Assembly (NCBI GenBank): GCA_933228895.1
Contig: OW121849.1
Coordinates: 44,982,354 to 45,046,353 of the forward strand
Reading direction: 5' to 3'
Length of the DNA stretch: 64,000 nucleotides
DNA from: Platycnemis pennipes
Taxonomy: Eukaryota; Arthropoda; Insecta; Odonata; Platycnemididae
A model generated the notes under the pieces. That model was not told the DNA's origin and did no database searches. It saw only the letters and a program-made list of their open reading frames with translations. Below, piece after piece: positions 25,131 to 39,000 of this stretch (its first letter is position 1; every line of letters starts with the position of its first letter). Both the position numbers and the translations under genes were made by a program.

Positions 25131-25749
25131 ATTTGATCAAATTAAATTTCTCACCAGACAGTTTTTTTCCACTATTTGATAGTAACTTTGTCAATCTACA
25201 ATATGACTCTAATTGCATATTATGCCCACTTTTTAAGGCACTTCCTTCAATTTTATTCTAATACAGATAACAAAAAATCAATGCAGTAACTGCAGCTGAA
25301 TCTTTTACTCCCAGTAAGCTGGACTTCCACAAAGTTTTGCCAAGGAAGTGTCCTATATACATAGTAATTATTAATAAAAAAAATATTGATAAGTTACCAT
25401 TAATGCATTTTATCACCCACAAAACGATAAGATTCATCAGCTACATAACGTAATTATTCGGGAAGGGGGAGGTTCCTTAGAGAATGTTGTTGGACTTTAA
25501 ATGGGTGGAGAGACAAAAAGTGGAAGATAAGTGTTATATAATGCATGGGAGGCCACTTACCTGGGTCGTATCAACAGTTGAAGTGTATTCAACCAGTTAA
25601 CTTTTAACAATAAATATTTTTTAACTTGCAGTCTATCAGGTTGAACATTCGAATTTGAGTTTGCACTGCTTCAGTGGTGTAGAATCACACCAGCAGTAAG
25701 AATGTTGTTACACTGCTCTTAGGTAGGCAGAAATTCATACCTCTCCATT
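25131..25749. other. Intergenic DNA, no gene seen
   Basis: AT-rich. One 69-codon frame at 25052-25261 starts inside the Penelope tail and is not a gene. Confidence 0.5.
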
Positions 25750-26917
25750 ACTATCATTTTATTCTGATGTAACAAAGAAACAAGGACAATTTACAATTTG
25801 AAATCCATAACTTTTATTGTGATCCATCAAGTAATCTCTTTCAGTTGCCTACACTAATTCAATAAAAAAGATATTCCACAATGAACCATTAATATATATG
25901 ATTATAAATTTCAGGCAGTACCAAGTTATACTCTGCAGTTAGAGATGTTGGCTACCTCAAAAGAACAAGATGATGTAACAGTTCAATAAATCACAGTTAT
26001 TAAAGATCACAACTCACTGAATAAAATTAGGTACCATTCTTGCTCATGCATTCCTTGTATGGCAGAAAAAAATCAGACTTTTACTTTTCTTCCGAATTCC
26101 TTGTGTCAATTCTACACTCACTCACAATGATATCGACAACTTTAACTTACAGATTTGTGAATAACTAATTTGCCAGTGCATCTAGTCTCATAAAACTGAG
26201 TGGCAAACATATTCATTTCCATACAAAAATTAATTTTGCATGAATACATCTTACAAATGATTGAAGTCAATGGGTTTCAACTCCAGAGCGCTTCTTTAAA
26301 TGGGCTAGGAGTAGGCACATGAACTAATATTGACATATTTGTAACTAACATTTTCCAAACAACATGTGAAGATCAACAGATTCCTTCATAAAAATATTAT
26401 TATGAATAGCAAGATTTCTATTTATTCTTTTGTGAAACAATTACGACTTAAAAAGGAAAATAAAAAAATGGCACAATCACAAATCACACACATAAAGTAA
26501 CACCAAAACAAGTTCACCTCTTTTAGCAGTCCCTAAAAGATTCAGGTATCGATAATTTAATCTGCCTCATTTCAACAACATAAAATATAAGAACTATGTG
26601 GTCAACAGTCTGGACAGTAAATATGGACAACAAATTCTATGAATTCTTCCACATTCCAGATCCTTGTAGCTATAAATCTGGCACAAGAAGCACCCCCAGG
26701 GCCCATCAGGAAATACTTTCGGTACAAAACGTCAGAAGAATGTATGCTACACATCACTTTGCTGTTTTATTGCAAATATATTTCCATAGCACAGAATATT
26801 TCACATCACTGCCTATAGTACAGTTTCTCACCACACAGTGATCCTCAAACTGGGGAATGATAATGTCCAATGATGCAAAAATAAATGAATCCAAATAAAT
26901 ATAAATTCATGGATACA
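25750..26917 (-). other. NXF1: NXF1 3' untranslated region (approximate end)
   Basis: AT-rich sequence downstream of the stop with no open frame of note. AATAAA hexamers on the minus strand are at 26766-26771, 26421-26426, 25813-25818 and 25758-25763. Which one is used cannot be told from sequence. Confidence 0.4.
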
Positions 26918-27017
26918 TCACTTAATAAAAGCTTCAGAAGGAATTTTTCCTTGTTTGTGAAGTTCAGTAAACACAAACATTGCCCTCTGGAATTCCCATC
27001 CTGTCTCAATTAAGCAC
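26918..27017 (-). CDS. NXF1: NXF1 exon 14 (TAP-C domain, stop)
   Basis: Encodes KCLIETGWEFQRAMFVFTEL and HKQGKIPSEAFIK, then TGA at 26918-26920. The Trp and KGxIPxxAF ending are the conserved FG-nucleoporin-binding C-terminus. The acceptor is cattttcag. Confidence 0.95.
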
Positions 27018-30000
27018 CTGAAAATGAAAAGACAACAAGGTAAACCTAAAGCACAATTTAAAAATTAAATTAAATGAAGGAAATCAACAATTTGAAGAGT
27101 TAATTTTGAAAATGTAAACAATTAACATAGATTCAAAGCAAGTCCTGAAAAAACAGAGTCAATGAAATATGTAGTGATTACATTAAGAAAAAATGCACTC
27201 CAGTTTGTTAGATTTGCAGATTAGGAGATGAAATCAACTATCTCTCAGATATTGTGTCCTATTCAAATTGTTTCTCTTAATTCATCAAGCCAATGGCCAA
27301 TCAAGTTTCTGTAAATCAAAAAGTAAAGCTATGCATAAAATTAATATAAAAACAATAAGCTTGTTCCCTTTCTGAACATAAGACTGAGTAAAATCAGAAA
27401 ATAGATTGCTGTCACATAAAACTTGGTGGAAACTTGCTGGTCACAATGAAGGGGTTAAACTTAGTGTAAAATCAAATATCAATTAAAAAGTCAATTAATG
27501 GGACTTTATCATAGTAATTAGGTATATATTTACCTATGTACTCACAAGGAGAGATAACGAGACTGATGCTTGGGCTCCAAATGATGCAATTATTTTCTGA
27601 AACTATAGAGGGAGTGCAGGAAAAGTGTCATGGTTTTCTTTCACATAGGCCTGGGTTTGCTAAAAAATTCAACTTTACAATTTTCCTCCCTATACATTCT
27701 TTGTAGGGCACACCTCTATTAACAACAGCTGTGGCTGAGTGGTTTAAGGCACTGTGAATGTTGGTTACACAAAATGGTGTGGGTTAGGGCCCCTGTTGGT
27801 GCATAATGTTTCCTTCTGAATATTTTGTGGAATCCTCTGCGAAGCCTCTTTTTGGGAAAACATAGAATCCTGAAATTTGCTTCGAAAGCCTCCCTAGAGG
27901 GTTGATTGAAAATCCAGCAAATAGCTTGAAAATTAAAAAATATTGTTGTTACTGCCGTAAATGTATGGAATTAGGCATTTTACAGTGATTCCGCAAAATA
28001 TTCTTAAGGAAAAATTTTGCACCAACAGTGACTCGAACCCGCATCATATTGTGTACCCAACATTCACAGTGCCTTAAACTGCTCGGCCATGGCTATCGTT
28101 AATTAAGGCAAGCCTTATTAAGAATTTATAAGGAGGAAAACTCTTAGTTGTTTTTTTCCTATGAACCTGGCCTATGTGGAAGAAAGCTGAGACACTTTTC
28201 CTGCATTCCCGCTATAGTTTTAGAAAATAATAGCGTAATTTGGATCTCAAGCATCAGTTTCATGATGTTTCCTTGTCATTGATTTAATCAATCACAACCG
28301 AACCATGAATTTCAAAAAGCCCTCACCTGGGAAAATTTTAAAAATGACCTTTTCCCCAATTCTTTCATGTACACGTTTAGACTGATGTTTTATGAGAATG
28401 CTATTACATTAAGTTATGATGCAGCCCAATGGTAAGGAGTTTCAGAAAAAACTGCACTCTTACTTCTAATGCTTTGAAACAATATCAGTTTTTATGGCTC
28501 CTGAAAACTATCAAAACACCTTTTCAACGTTCATGATTTTACTACCCGAAAGGGAAGACACTGCCCAAGGCAATAACAAGAGCAATGCTGATCTTGTGAT
28601 GAAGTTTAGCTCCTACCTTATTGGAACACTCAAGGAAACTTCTATTGACTTCACTAGACTTACACCCACGTTATATCCATCAAAAGAAATTGATTGTTTC
28701 TGAAATTTTTCATGATAACTAATCGTCAATTAGCAACAACAACTTTCAGCACTAAATGCGTACCTAGTCATACATTTGGTTCTATTCTGTCCCTACTCAA
28801 ATAACACTGGGAAATAATAGAAAGCCCTAAGTTAAATACCTCAGCTGCCAGGAACAGTTTTAGATCACATCTTTTGGGTTTAAGTAGGTATTTCCTGCTA
28901 TCAGTTTCTCCAGATTTTTAAAAATACAATCGAGTATGAAGATGAAAGGTCTGACAACAATCATTACAAAATCTAAATATCACCATTAAATACTTACTTT
29001 CTTGACCAGTCCACGTTCATTCCAGATTGCTGTGACATAGACTGAACCATTTGTTCATGCACGATATCTTCTGATACAGGAGCTGCTGCCTGAGGTGAGA
29101 CACAAGGATCCGCTGGCATAGCTGGTAAAGGAGGAGGCATAGGGGCTGATTTAAAGGCTGCCTGGAATGTTCAAAAAAAAGTTTAGACAAGTTAGTTATT
29201 TCCAACATCCTGTAGTTAAAAATTTTGTTCAGTATTCTAACATATGAAGGGTAAAGTGATATTCATTCTGTTTTTATGCTAGTAACACAAATGGATAGAT
29301 TTGTCATAGAGATGTGCACACAATATGATACCACTCACCTTCTCCTGGTCTTTGGTAGCATTGGTGATAAACAACTGCTCATTTACAATGCAGAAACCAC
29401 CACCAGCAGGTACTATCACAAACACTCTACTGAAGGCTCGTATTGGCTGTTTATTTGTTTTAGTCTCCCTGAAGACACCACTGACCGAAATGTAAATGAG
29501 TTGGGGCTGGAAAGAACAAATGGAATAATCAGCGAAAACTCAAAAATTTTCGACATTACACACAAAGACCAAGGCAACTGCATATAATACTCACGTTACA
29601 AATTGGGACATCTACGGCGAATGATAGAGGGTCATGCTGTGTCTGAGGTAACTGTGACAAAAATGTGACAATGGCCAATTTCCCCTTACGAAGTAATTTC
29701 TGCCTCCTAGCATAATCAGGAACTCTTATAAGATTACGACTTTCTCCAAGGTAGTCATTTAACCTGCATAAAGCAAAGCAACATAAGTACTCAAAGCTTC
29801 TTCAAAATTCCTTATGACCTCTTAATTAGAATGGAAGAATGGAATACAAATGTGCGCCAACTTAAAACTGACAGTAAATAAGTACCTGTGAGATGTTGTG
29901 GAGCCCTGCCCAGCTGGGTAAGCAGCAGAAAGTGAAAACATTGCATCTTGATGATACGCATCCAGGAGTGGCTGTCGATTTTCAGCATCGAAGAGACTGT

Positions 30001-33000
30001 AGTACTGCTCCAGGAACTGTCTTACTAAGGGCTGCCCTTCTGGTGTACAGAGGAAACTACCCTTTGATGATGGCATATTGATTTCATCAGCAACATCAAA
30101 GCTGATTTGAGGAGGTAGATCCATCCCATCCTATTACAGATACACCAGAGATTAACATGGCAAATGAAGGTAACTGTGCATAATACTTTAATTGTTCAAG
30201 AGAAATTCACCTACCAGTTTCACAAGCTTGGGGAACCGCTTTCTCACTTCACTGTATGAAATATAAAGCAATGCACAATTAAATAATTAAGATCAACCAC
30301 ATTAGCACATCATAATAAAATGCCAAGTAATAAAAAAAACCAAGATGATGAGAGAACCAATGCTTTAACAGCCATGAACACTCAAACAGAATGGTCTGAG
30401 CACAAAAATATCTTCCCATGCATTCGGATTGGCTCAAAAAATTAAGAATGGGACAAACAAATAACTAAGCTTCAACCTCCATACATGAAATCATTTGCGT
30501 GTACTTGGGAGCATCTATTGAAAATAGGTAGTATATTTCTATTTAATGGGGGTAAACAAATGTTACAGAAAAGGCCTGAAAAGCCAGAGTATCAGTTCCA
30601 TGTTTTTTAAGTTCTCTCACTTAAAGTTATCTCATTGCAGAAAAATCTGCAGTTGAATTATATCATAAGATGCTTCAATATCCACCAATATCCTCAACAG
30701 TAACATTGTCGACTACTAACAAAGTAAGTCAGAGACAAAAACTGGTTCACCTGCTCGACTCTCGCATGGCATGCCTGCTGGTGGCACTGGTCCCCCCCTC
30801 CAATGAAGACAACAGCACGACACCGTCATAAGCCATTGACCAGCAGAGAGGAGCGACACTAGTATTAGCATTCTGGGGCCACTTCATGGCAATATTATGG
30901 CAAGAGATAGAGCATGGAGGGGGCATGTTGCACTAAGGCACTGGTCATGGAGACATCCAATGACATCAGTACCATTTAGTTTCCAATTCGATCACAGTAT
31001 TCCATTTCACCACAGGTCAGCACCTTGGCTGCTATGAAGGTAGTAGGCAAAAGAATCACCTCATTAGAATCTATCGAAAATGAGGTATGATGACGGACGA
31101 CTTTTTTCTTAGACTGCCTGAGATATGAAATGAATTAGGCATAGATGGAATGATACCCCAACTTTTTCCAGGAAACAAACCCCCACGTAATCTCTAACTG
31201 ACGCTCACAAGAAACGAAAACAACTCCAAAGCTGGAGGTGAGATGACATTATTAAGTATTTTAGAATCAGTGAAGCATGGAGAGACATTAAGCAGTGCCA
31301 TAACCACCACACTGTATGATTGTAACATGACATCATAATATGACAAACTGAAACAGAGCGTACAGTAAACCATGCTACAAGACATTCAAATGAATACGAT
31401 TGATTCATTAGCCTATGAGAAGTGAACAATCACCATACAAGTTCATCTTACATGGTGATGTTTCTTCAAGAGCAGAGTGCCTTACCAGGCATTTCTGATA
31501 CCATACTGTCCTACCTTACATAAACAGACTGATCCTTAAACTTGGAACACAATGGATTCCCTTGTAAAATTAATTCAACGATTGGTAGACCCTGCAATGA
31601 ATTCAGCTGCGTCATTTCATGAACCTGTTGAACAAAATTAAATTTCAATTCAGTAAAACTTGCAAGCATAGAGAATACCCTATGATTTCACAAGTAAAAA
31701 TATTCATGTGGTGACATTAGTGGTCACTTAAATTATTCTGGCTGGTTAATTACCTTATTTCTTCCCAGATGCAGAATTTTCAAGTTAGGCGTTTTCTTGG
31801 AGAGAGAGCTCAGATGATCTATGATGTGAATTTTATTTTCTGAGAGGTTCAATGCAACCAAATCAGGGATATTCTCTGATATTATATCCAAAACTGCTAT
31901 CATCAGGTTAGGACGGGAAAGAGCACAAAATGAATCTTGAACCAAATCTGTGAAGAAAATAAGTGCATTAGATGCCTTTCTGAATACCATCGCTGGAGTT
32001 ACAAGAACATTAACTCAAAAATTCAATGGACCCTGCATATAACATACACCAGTTTTGCAATTCTTGAATACAATGGGTTGTACAGGTATCCCTTACTCAT
32101 ATAATATATTCGCTGACACAACTGGACCTAAAAGCATTAGCAAGACCAAATTTCCCTCTTCAACACAAATGCATATGCAGCAAATACTCTCAAATCATTT
32201 TTTGCTGAAGTTATTAGGCAAGGAAATACAAGATAAAAGACCTGACATCATCTACCTAAAGCATAGATTCACTGACCCTTCAAAATTAAACCAACCTTCG
32301 CATTGATCTTCGAGTTACTGAGAGGGACTCCAAAGTCTGTACTGGGTGAGTGAGTGCCTGATGTGAATACGATGTGGGAAACCTCAATAGTCCTCGCTAG
32401 TCATTGAAGTGAAGACCCTAAACCATGCAGTTAGCAAGGATTGGATATCTTCTACTCAGTATAGTACCAATCAAAGAATTCGAATCTACTCAAGTTCCTC
32501 CTCTGTGAAACAAATTCATCATGATATACTAACAAACTTTATGTTGCTTCACTTTTTTTAACCTGGAACATGACAACATCCTCTAAGCATAGTCCAGCAC
32601 AAAGTTGCAGCCTTGTTGGATCGGGATATTAAGAATGCAAGGAATATTACAACATTTCCATTCCATAATAGAAGGCATAGGCAACACGCAGTTAGCTGTG
32701 TCCTAAAAAATGAGAACATTTAGATGCCTCTAAAACCTCATGTCGTAGTGAAACAACAAAGAGAATATGCACGATTATATTTTTGGCAAGTAGGATAGAT
32801 TGTCACAAGAAGTGATGTCTCAATGGTGTGATGCAGCATGGCATGGCATGGCATTTGGAATCCGTAATGATATACAAGACACCCAATCTGTGCTAACTGA
32901 TTGATTTAAGTTCTTCACTTCAATGACAAGCAAGGACTATTGAGGCTTTCTACATAGTATTCACATCAGGCACTCAAGCATTTTCGAAACTTGAAGTGAT

Positions 33001-36000
33001 CATTATATTGTTGACATAAAAAAGTACAATAATGTCATTCTTTTAAAATGTAATCCATAAAATGCAATTGAACATATCAGCCAGATCCAAATTTGTTATT
33101 CCTCTCTAAAAGCCTTTGCTACGTGCACATCAATTTCAGAGTTACTACCTAATTTCCCACTTTTATTCAGCACACCTTCATACAAAACATGTCAATTTAT
33201 AATGTTTTGTGATAAAAAAGTAATGAATGGAAATACGATACACCAATGCTCAAAGGATCCCCAGTATTTTAATCTTTTATTTATGCATTGCATTAATTCC
33301 CAACTAGGCGAAAACTAGCTCCAAGATGGCAATGAGCAACAATAAAAACAGTAAAATGCAAGCCAGAATCCTAATATACTCAGAATTTCTGAGCAAAAAC
33401 CTCTGGGTGCAAAACACCAACTGATAAGAGCCATACATTTAATTTACACAGCCTACCCTATAGTTTACTGAGATAATATTTCTTACCGGGGTCCAAGTGA
33501 AACCTTGTCAGGTCCAAAGCCCGGGTGTCAGAGTTATACCGCTTTCCCATGACGGTGGTCACCTTTGATTTTAAAGCTGCGTTCAGATCAAAATTTGGTG
33601 TGCCAGGATGGACTCTGATTTGAATCTATCAAGGAATAAAAAAACTACATTGCCAAAGAGCTTGAGGAATGGATAGCAAAGATTAGTAATATTATTAATC
33701 ACATCACCTTGAATCCATCATTGAGAGTCATTTTTCTATCAGCCAGAGCCAGCTTTTGAGCAGCTTCATGATCTTCCACATAAAATGAAGCATCATTGCC
33801 TTGAGTGCGAAACTGAAATGAAAGGATATCAATAGATGAAGCAAGTATTTGGGGCACTCAGAAAATCAGCATTTCAAGAACATCAACACATTTCTTTGAT
33901 TCACATAACAGAAAATGCACACAAACAGCACTTTCAATTCTTTCACGATTTAAGAGTCAAGCACATACTTACTGGATATAAAATTTGCATGTAATATTAA
34001 TGGCAAATACCCTAATTTAGAAGTTAATTCCAAATTTTGCTTTATGTGCTGAAGTAAGCATGCACTGAAATTTTGTTTGGGAAGGGTCATCAACTTAACA
34101 GCACTTTTATTTTCAGTGGAAATAACAAACTTGTGAAAAAATTTAGTAGAAAAATTAAAATAAAATCTCAAGATTTATCTCTGCATCTTCTGAATATTCA
34201 TACTCAAGAAAAGCACTGCTTCAGTGCAATGACATGATATTAGCAATGGACGGATACAGGTTTTTTGTTGGATCCAGAACCGGATCCTTGCCTGGGTTTC
34301 GAATCCTTAGTTTCAGACTCTCGACTCTGAATTTCATTCCTTTTCTAATCCTAGATTTTTAATAAATATATAAATACAGCAACAATAGAATTACCAAAAA
34401 ATAAGTAAATTTATTGTAGAAAAAATCAACCTCCTATTATCTATGTGGATAATATTTTCCTGGATCAAGAATTAAGGATGCAATAACTATATCTTATTAC
34501 TGTGAATTCTTCTTGGGTTTTCCACCGGGTTAAGTGTTCAGTTGCCAACGTTTCAATGGCTGACTCCGCCATCGTCCTCAGGGCGTTTGATGCCAGGATA
34601 AGATTAGTCGCCCTTATATATCTGGTCCCAGTCGGGTCATGTGACTCCTGATTGGCTGCTTTCCCTCTTCCTCTTCCCTTCTCTGATTTCGTTTTGACGA
34701 CACCAAACTGATTTGTACGGCAAACAGATACTGGGACCGTTTGACCAAAGAAGCCATTGAGATCAGCTTGGAGGAGAGGAATCTCAATAGAGATGCAGGG
34801 TATGCCCTCAGCCAAACGTGGAGACCCATTATTCGAAAAATCAGAGAAGGGAGGAAGAAGAGGGAAAGCAGCCAATCAGGAGTCACATGACCCGACTGGG
34901 ACCAGATATATAAGGGCGACTAATCTTATCCCGGCATCAAACGCCCTGAGGACGATGGCAGAGTCAGCCATTGAAACGTTGGCAACTGAACACTTAACCC
35001 GGTGGAAAACCAGAGAAGAATTCACAGCATTAGTTTGCCGGGAAAGAACCAAGTCCTATATCTTATTACTTCTAATATAAAGATCACATTCCTTATCACA
35101 TACTTATCAAGCAATACATTTTTGAACCCTGTACAACTATTCTTTAGAGTGCAGTTAAAAGAAACATTATAAGTTCATTTTCATTAATAAAGGAATTATT
35201 TTCCAATTATTAATCAAATCCTTGAATGCTTTCAAATTCTTTTTTAGAAACACAACAAAATTTTTAATGCGGCCAAGAGATCCCATTTATGGAATATCTG
35301 GGGATTCCATTTTAAGATGAAAAAATTATTATACAATATTTCAAGCAGCTAAACTAGTAATTTTGCAGTGTTTTATTAATAATAACCGTTAAAATGAAAT
35401 TTGAAAATTTTATACTCCTAAGGAGAGGTTGTGTAATTCTGATCTTGAAATAAGATTAGCCTTCTTCATGCTACTCGAAGCAAAATTTAAAAAATGTCTC
35501 AGATTTTTTCTCCATTGGTTTAGCAAGAAAAAAAGTAGAATGACATGTGGGGAGCCTAAATTCTCCACACTCAGGTAAGCCAACAATAGCAGAGTGGAGT
35601 AGTGGACTTCAGGTAATGAAGCGATTCTTATCGCTGTTTAAAATTTTTCTTTCAGCCATTTAATCAAAAACTTTATCATCCTTCATTTCCAACATTTGTG
35701 TGTGGATACTGACTTTTTTGTTCTATCGCTTAAACTAGATTTACAAATGTGTCACTAAAAAATAAATTGTAAAGTTGACGTAATGATTCCATGATTTAAT
35801 TCTGTAATAAAAAATTTTCCAATCATTTCACTAATGCCAAATTTTATTATTTTTTTGATCTATAAATTGACATGAAATTTCTGATAATCTACTTTTTTAA
35901 CTGCCTACTTGCATTGCCATAGGAATATAGCATGGCTTGTATTCCTAGGCAGTGTTAAGGATCGAACTCGCGACTGGCAGTACACTAGCCTTCATTTTTA

Positions 36001-39000
36001 ACAACTACGCTATCATAGATTCACGGGAATCTGGAGAATGTAGGTGACCTGCGTGACATTTGGCTTTATTTTTTTCTCGCGCATCTGGGCCTATGGAGAA
36101 AAAAGTCAAGAAGAGTATTTTTTATTTTGTTTTAGTGGCACGAGTCTTATTTCGTGACCCGAGTTACACAACCTCTCCTTGTCAGCATCTACCATACCTA
36201 CATTCCATTCGCGGGGCTCATCGATCACTAAGTCGCAAAATTTTAAAATCTCCGTTCCGGATCTGAATTGATACTGTTCTGATACTGTCTTCGGATATGA
36301 TTTCAGTACCAAATATAATGAAAGACTCGTGGATCTTTGGATCCAACCCGACCACCCTTTTTTTATGAGTGGTACATTTGTAAATCTAATTTAAAAAACA
36401 AAAGTATAATACAGTGAGCATTTAAATGTGATTGTTTGAAATTGAAGATGATAACATTTTCGATGTAAAGACTGAAAGAAAAAATTAAACTGCGGTAGGG
36501 ATCGAACTTTCTTTAGTGCACTAGCTCTCGATGTCCACCAGATCCAGGCGAATGTTGATTACCCACGTGACATCCTGCGTAAGGAGACTTGGTGATTCTC
36601 AAGTCTCCTTAGGGCCATGGACTATTGGTGCAAGTATTAGCAAGTATTAGCATTTCCCTGAATTGTGAACAGTATTTCAATTTTGTTGGTTTGTACTTTG
36701 TCTTTTGTTGTTGAAATGCAGTGTTTGATTAGTTAGATTCTCATACTTTTGTTCTTTGTTCTATATTTGACCTCATCTTGCTCACCCGTTTTTGGAAAGA
36801 ATTTTTGTCCCCTGGACAAGCGATTCTCGTGAACTGGTGTTCTTCTTTCGAGAAACGCTGCAGAACACTTTCATCTAATTTCGTGACCTGAGTTACACAT
36901 CCTCTTCTTGTCAGTATCTACTGCACCTACATTCCATTCACAGGGCGCTTCGGTCTCTAAGCCGCGATAATTTAAAATCTACAATCCGGATCCGATTTTA
37001 CTCAGTGTCTTTGGATCCGAATCCGGAACAGAGTAAAATGAGAGATCCGTGGATCTTTGGATCCAACGGATCCAATCCGGCCATCATTACATGATATTGA
37101 TTGTATTTTCTGAACATTGCATGTTTCATATACTCCTCAGTAGCACAACCTAAGTATGCATTATACTCTTAGTCTTTCTCGGAGAATACGCAACACCTAC
37201 TGATTGTCACCAATTACATACAGTTACCTAAAGGCAATAATGTACCTCTTTTTTTAGTTTACGAATACATTCAGTAAAACCTGGTTCATATTGTGTGAAA
37301 CACACTGTAACTTTAAGCCAGCAATGAAATAAAATAAGTGGTTGCATTGGGTAAAAAACACCATGTGATCTTCTAAATTAATAATTATCAGAAATGCAAC
37401 TAAAAATTTTTGTGGAAATAAAAAAATATCATGTACGGATAAATTAAAAAATGACTGAGCGATGATTAATGTCATTGTGAGTTCACTTTTAACTTATTTG
37501 GAGTGCATAGCGGAAGGTTCAAAGTCGTATTATCTTAAGATGTGAAGGAAAATTGAGCTCTAATCTCACATCATGGCATATTATTTGATAATATGCCATG
37601 GCATTTGATTATTATATTCCTTTCTTTACAATCTGGATAGCTTCACCCTAGGAGCCTTTTTCATAAAAATTTTCTAATATTTTGGCTAAAACCACATTTC
37701 ATTAGCAGGAAATTTAAATTTAAAAAACAATACTCCACACTACCTAATGATTTTGGGATATCACTTTGATAGGGAGGAGCAAATTTACTTTGCAATATTG
37801 AGTCTCTATATTTCCCTGTGAACCTTCTTCATCTGAATTTAAGTTCAAATTCATGCTACATATTTACAACTCCAGAAGTAATACACACTTCACCAGAAAC
37901 TTTTTAAACCAATTTTGCCTAACTGAGATAAGAGAAAATGGTTTTTGTGGTGACCAAGAAATATGAAAGTAACTTTCCTTATCAAATGGATGCATTTATT
38001 ACAAAAATTTAAAATAAATATTTCCACCTAAATTTATTACTTGATTTATGCTAACCACCTAATGCCAAATTATTTTCACTGGATAGGGAGAACATTTTCC
38101 CAAGAGGTATTAGCAATATTTCACTAAGAAACATGAACAAAAATCATCCTTCATTGTTCTCCTATGATCTCACCACATTGACTGCAATTTGCACAGTGAT
38201 TATATGCAATGGATTCGCAAGATGTATGCATGAATGAGCTTGATTTTAAATGTATCCATGTCCAGCATAATAGGTCAAAAGTTGTGCACACTATTTGAAA
38301 CTTCAAAATCAATTTTTTCACATTTAGGCACAGAAAAATTGGAATTGATTATCATGCTAATTATCACACAATAATACTTGGACAGCTCAACGAGTCATGA
38401 GAGCATGGGAAAGCAAACAATAGGGTAGTTGCCTTCATCAAAGAAAACAATTCATTAATTGTAATTTGTGCCCCTTTGAGTTCACTTTTTCATTAAAATT
38501 TTCAAATATTTTGGATAAAACTACATTTCATTAGCAGGTCCTATATGAAGAATGTCACTGCTTATTGAGAAATAAAATAACTGTTAAGAATAATAGTCCA
38601 ACTGTTGTCTCATCTAATTATATCCTATCCTTTTTCATGAATTTATAATAAATGAACCACTCCTTATAGGATATACTATATAGTATAATATCCAATAGGT
38701 ACTTATTGAACCCCTTATATTGAATATATTACACATGCTTGAACCAACTCACAAATATTTCCTTCCAAAGCCCTTACAGAAATGAGATTGAAAACAATGG
38801 CATTAAATGTGTTTAACTAAAATTTGACAGAAAAATTACAAATAAGCATTCCAGACAGTCAGATGTGAGCGCAAGTAACAATACTGTATTCACTCCATCC
38901 CCATTATTGGACAGGCTTGTGAGGGAAAAAATATTTTCATCAAAAATTAATTCAGTGCTATTGAGCCTGACACTTTTTGTCAAAACCTGTAAGTACATTC

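Larger units (their letters stand above)
27544..28276. mobile_element. Foldback element with tRNA-like arms, copy 1
   Basis: A 733-bp palindromic element in NXF1 intron 13. The arms 27544-27834 and 27987-28276 (about 290 bp each) are imperfect inverted copies around a 152-bp spacer. Each arm runs from the outer terminus acaaggagayat through a conserved block ttattttctgaaactatag and ataggcctggg to a tRNA-like segment pointing inwards (27726-27802 on plus, 28020-28098 on minus). The same outer 100 bp bound the larger element at 44169-46673. No open frame is present. Confidence 0.8.
34241..37089. mobile_element. hAT-like element with 8-bp target duplication
   Basis: The exact octamer CATGATAT flanks the element at 34233-34240 and 37090-37097. 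The termini are TAGCAATGGACGGATACAGG (left) and, inverted on the right, TAATGATGGCCGGATTGGAT, both followed by ggatcc-rich subterminal sequence. At 2,849 bp it has no transposase frame left. It contains a nested Penelope insertion (34502-35055) and two related internal blocks (about 36148-36370 and 36878-37085, sharing tttcgtgacc-gagttacac). It lies in NXF1 intron 4. Confidence 0.85.

Noticed and set aside
32838..32861. CRISPR-like short repeats (ggcat)n
   Set aside because: A simple microsatellite of five-base units; no spacers, and the host is eukaryotic.
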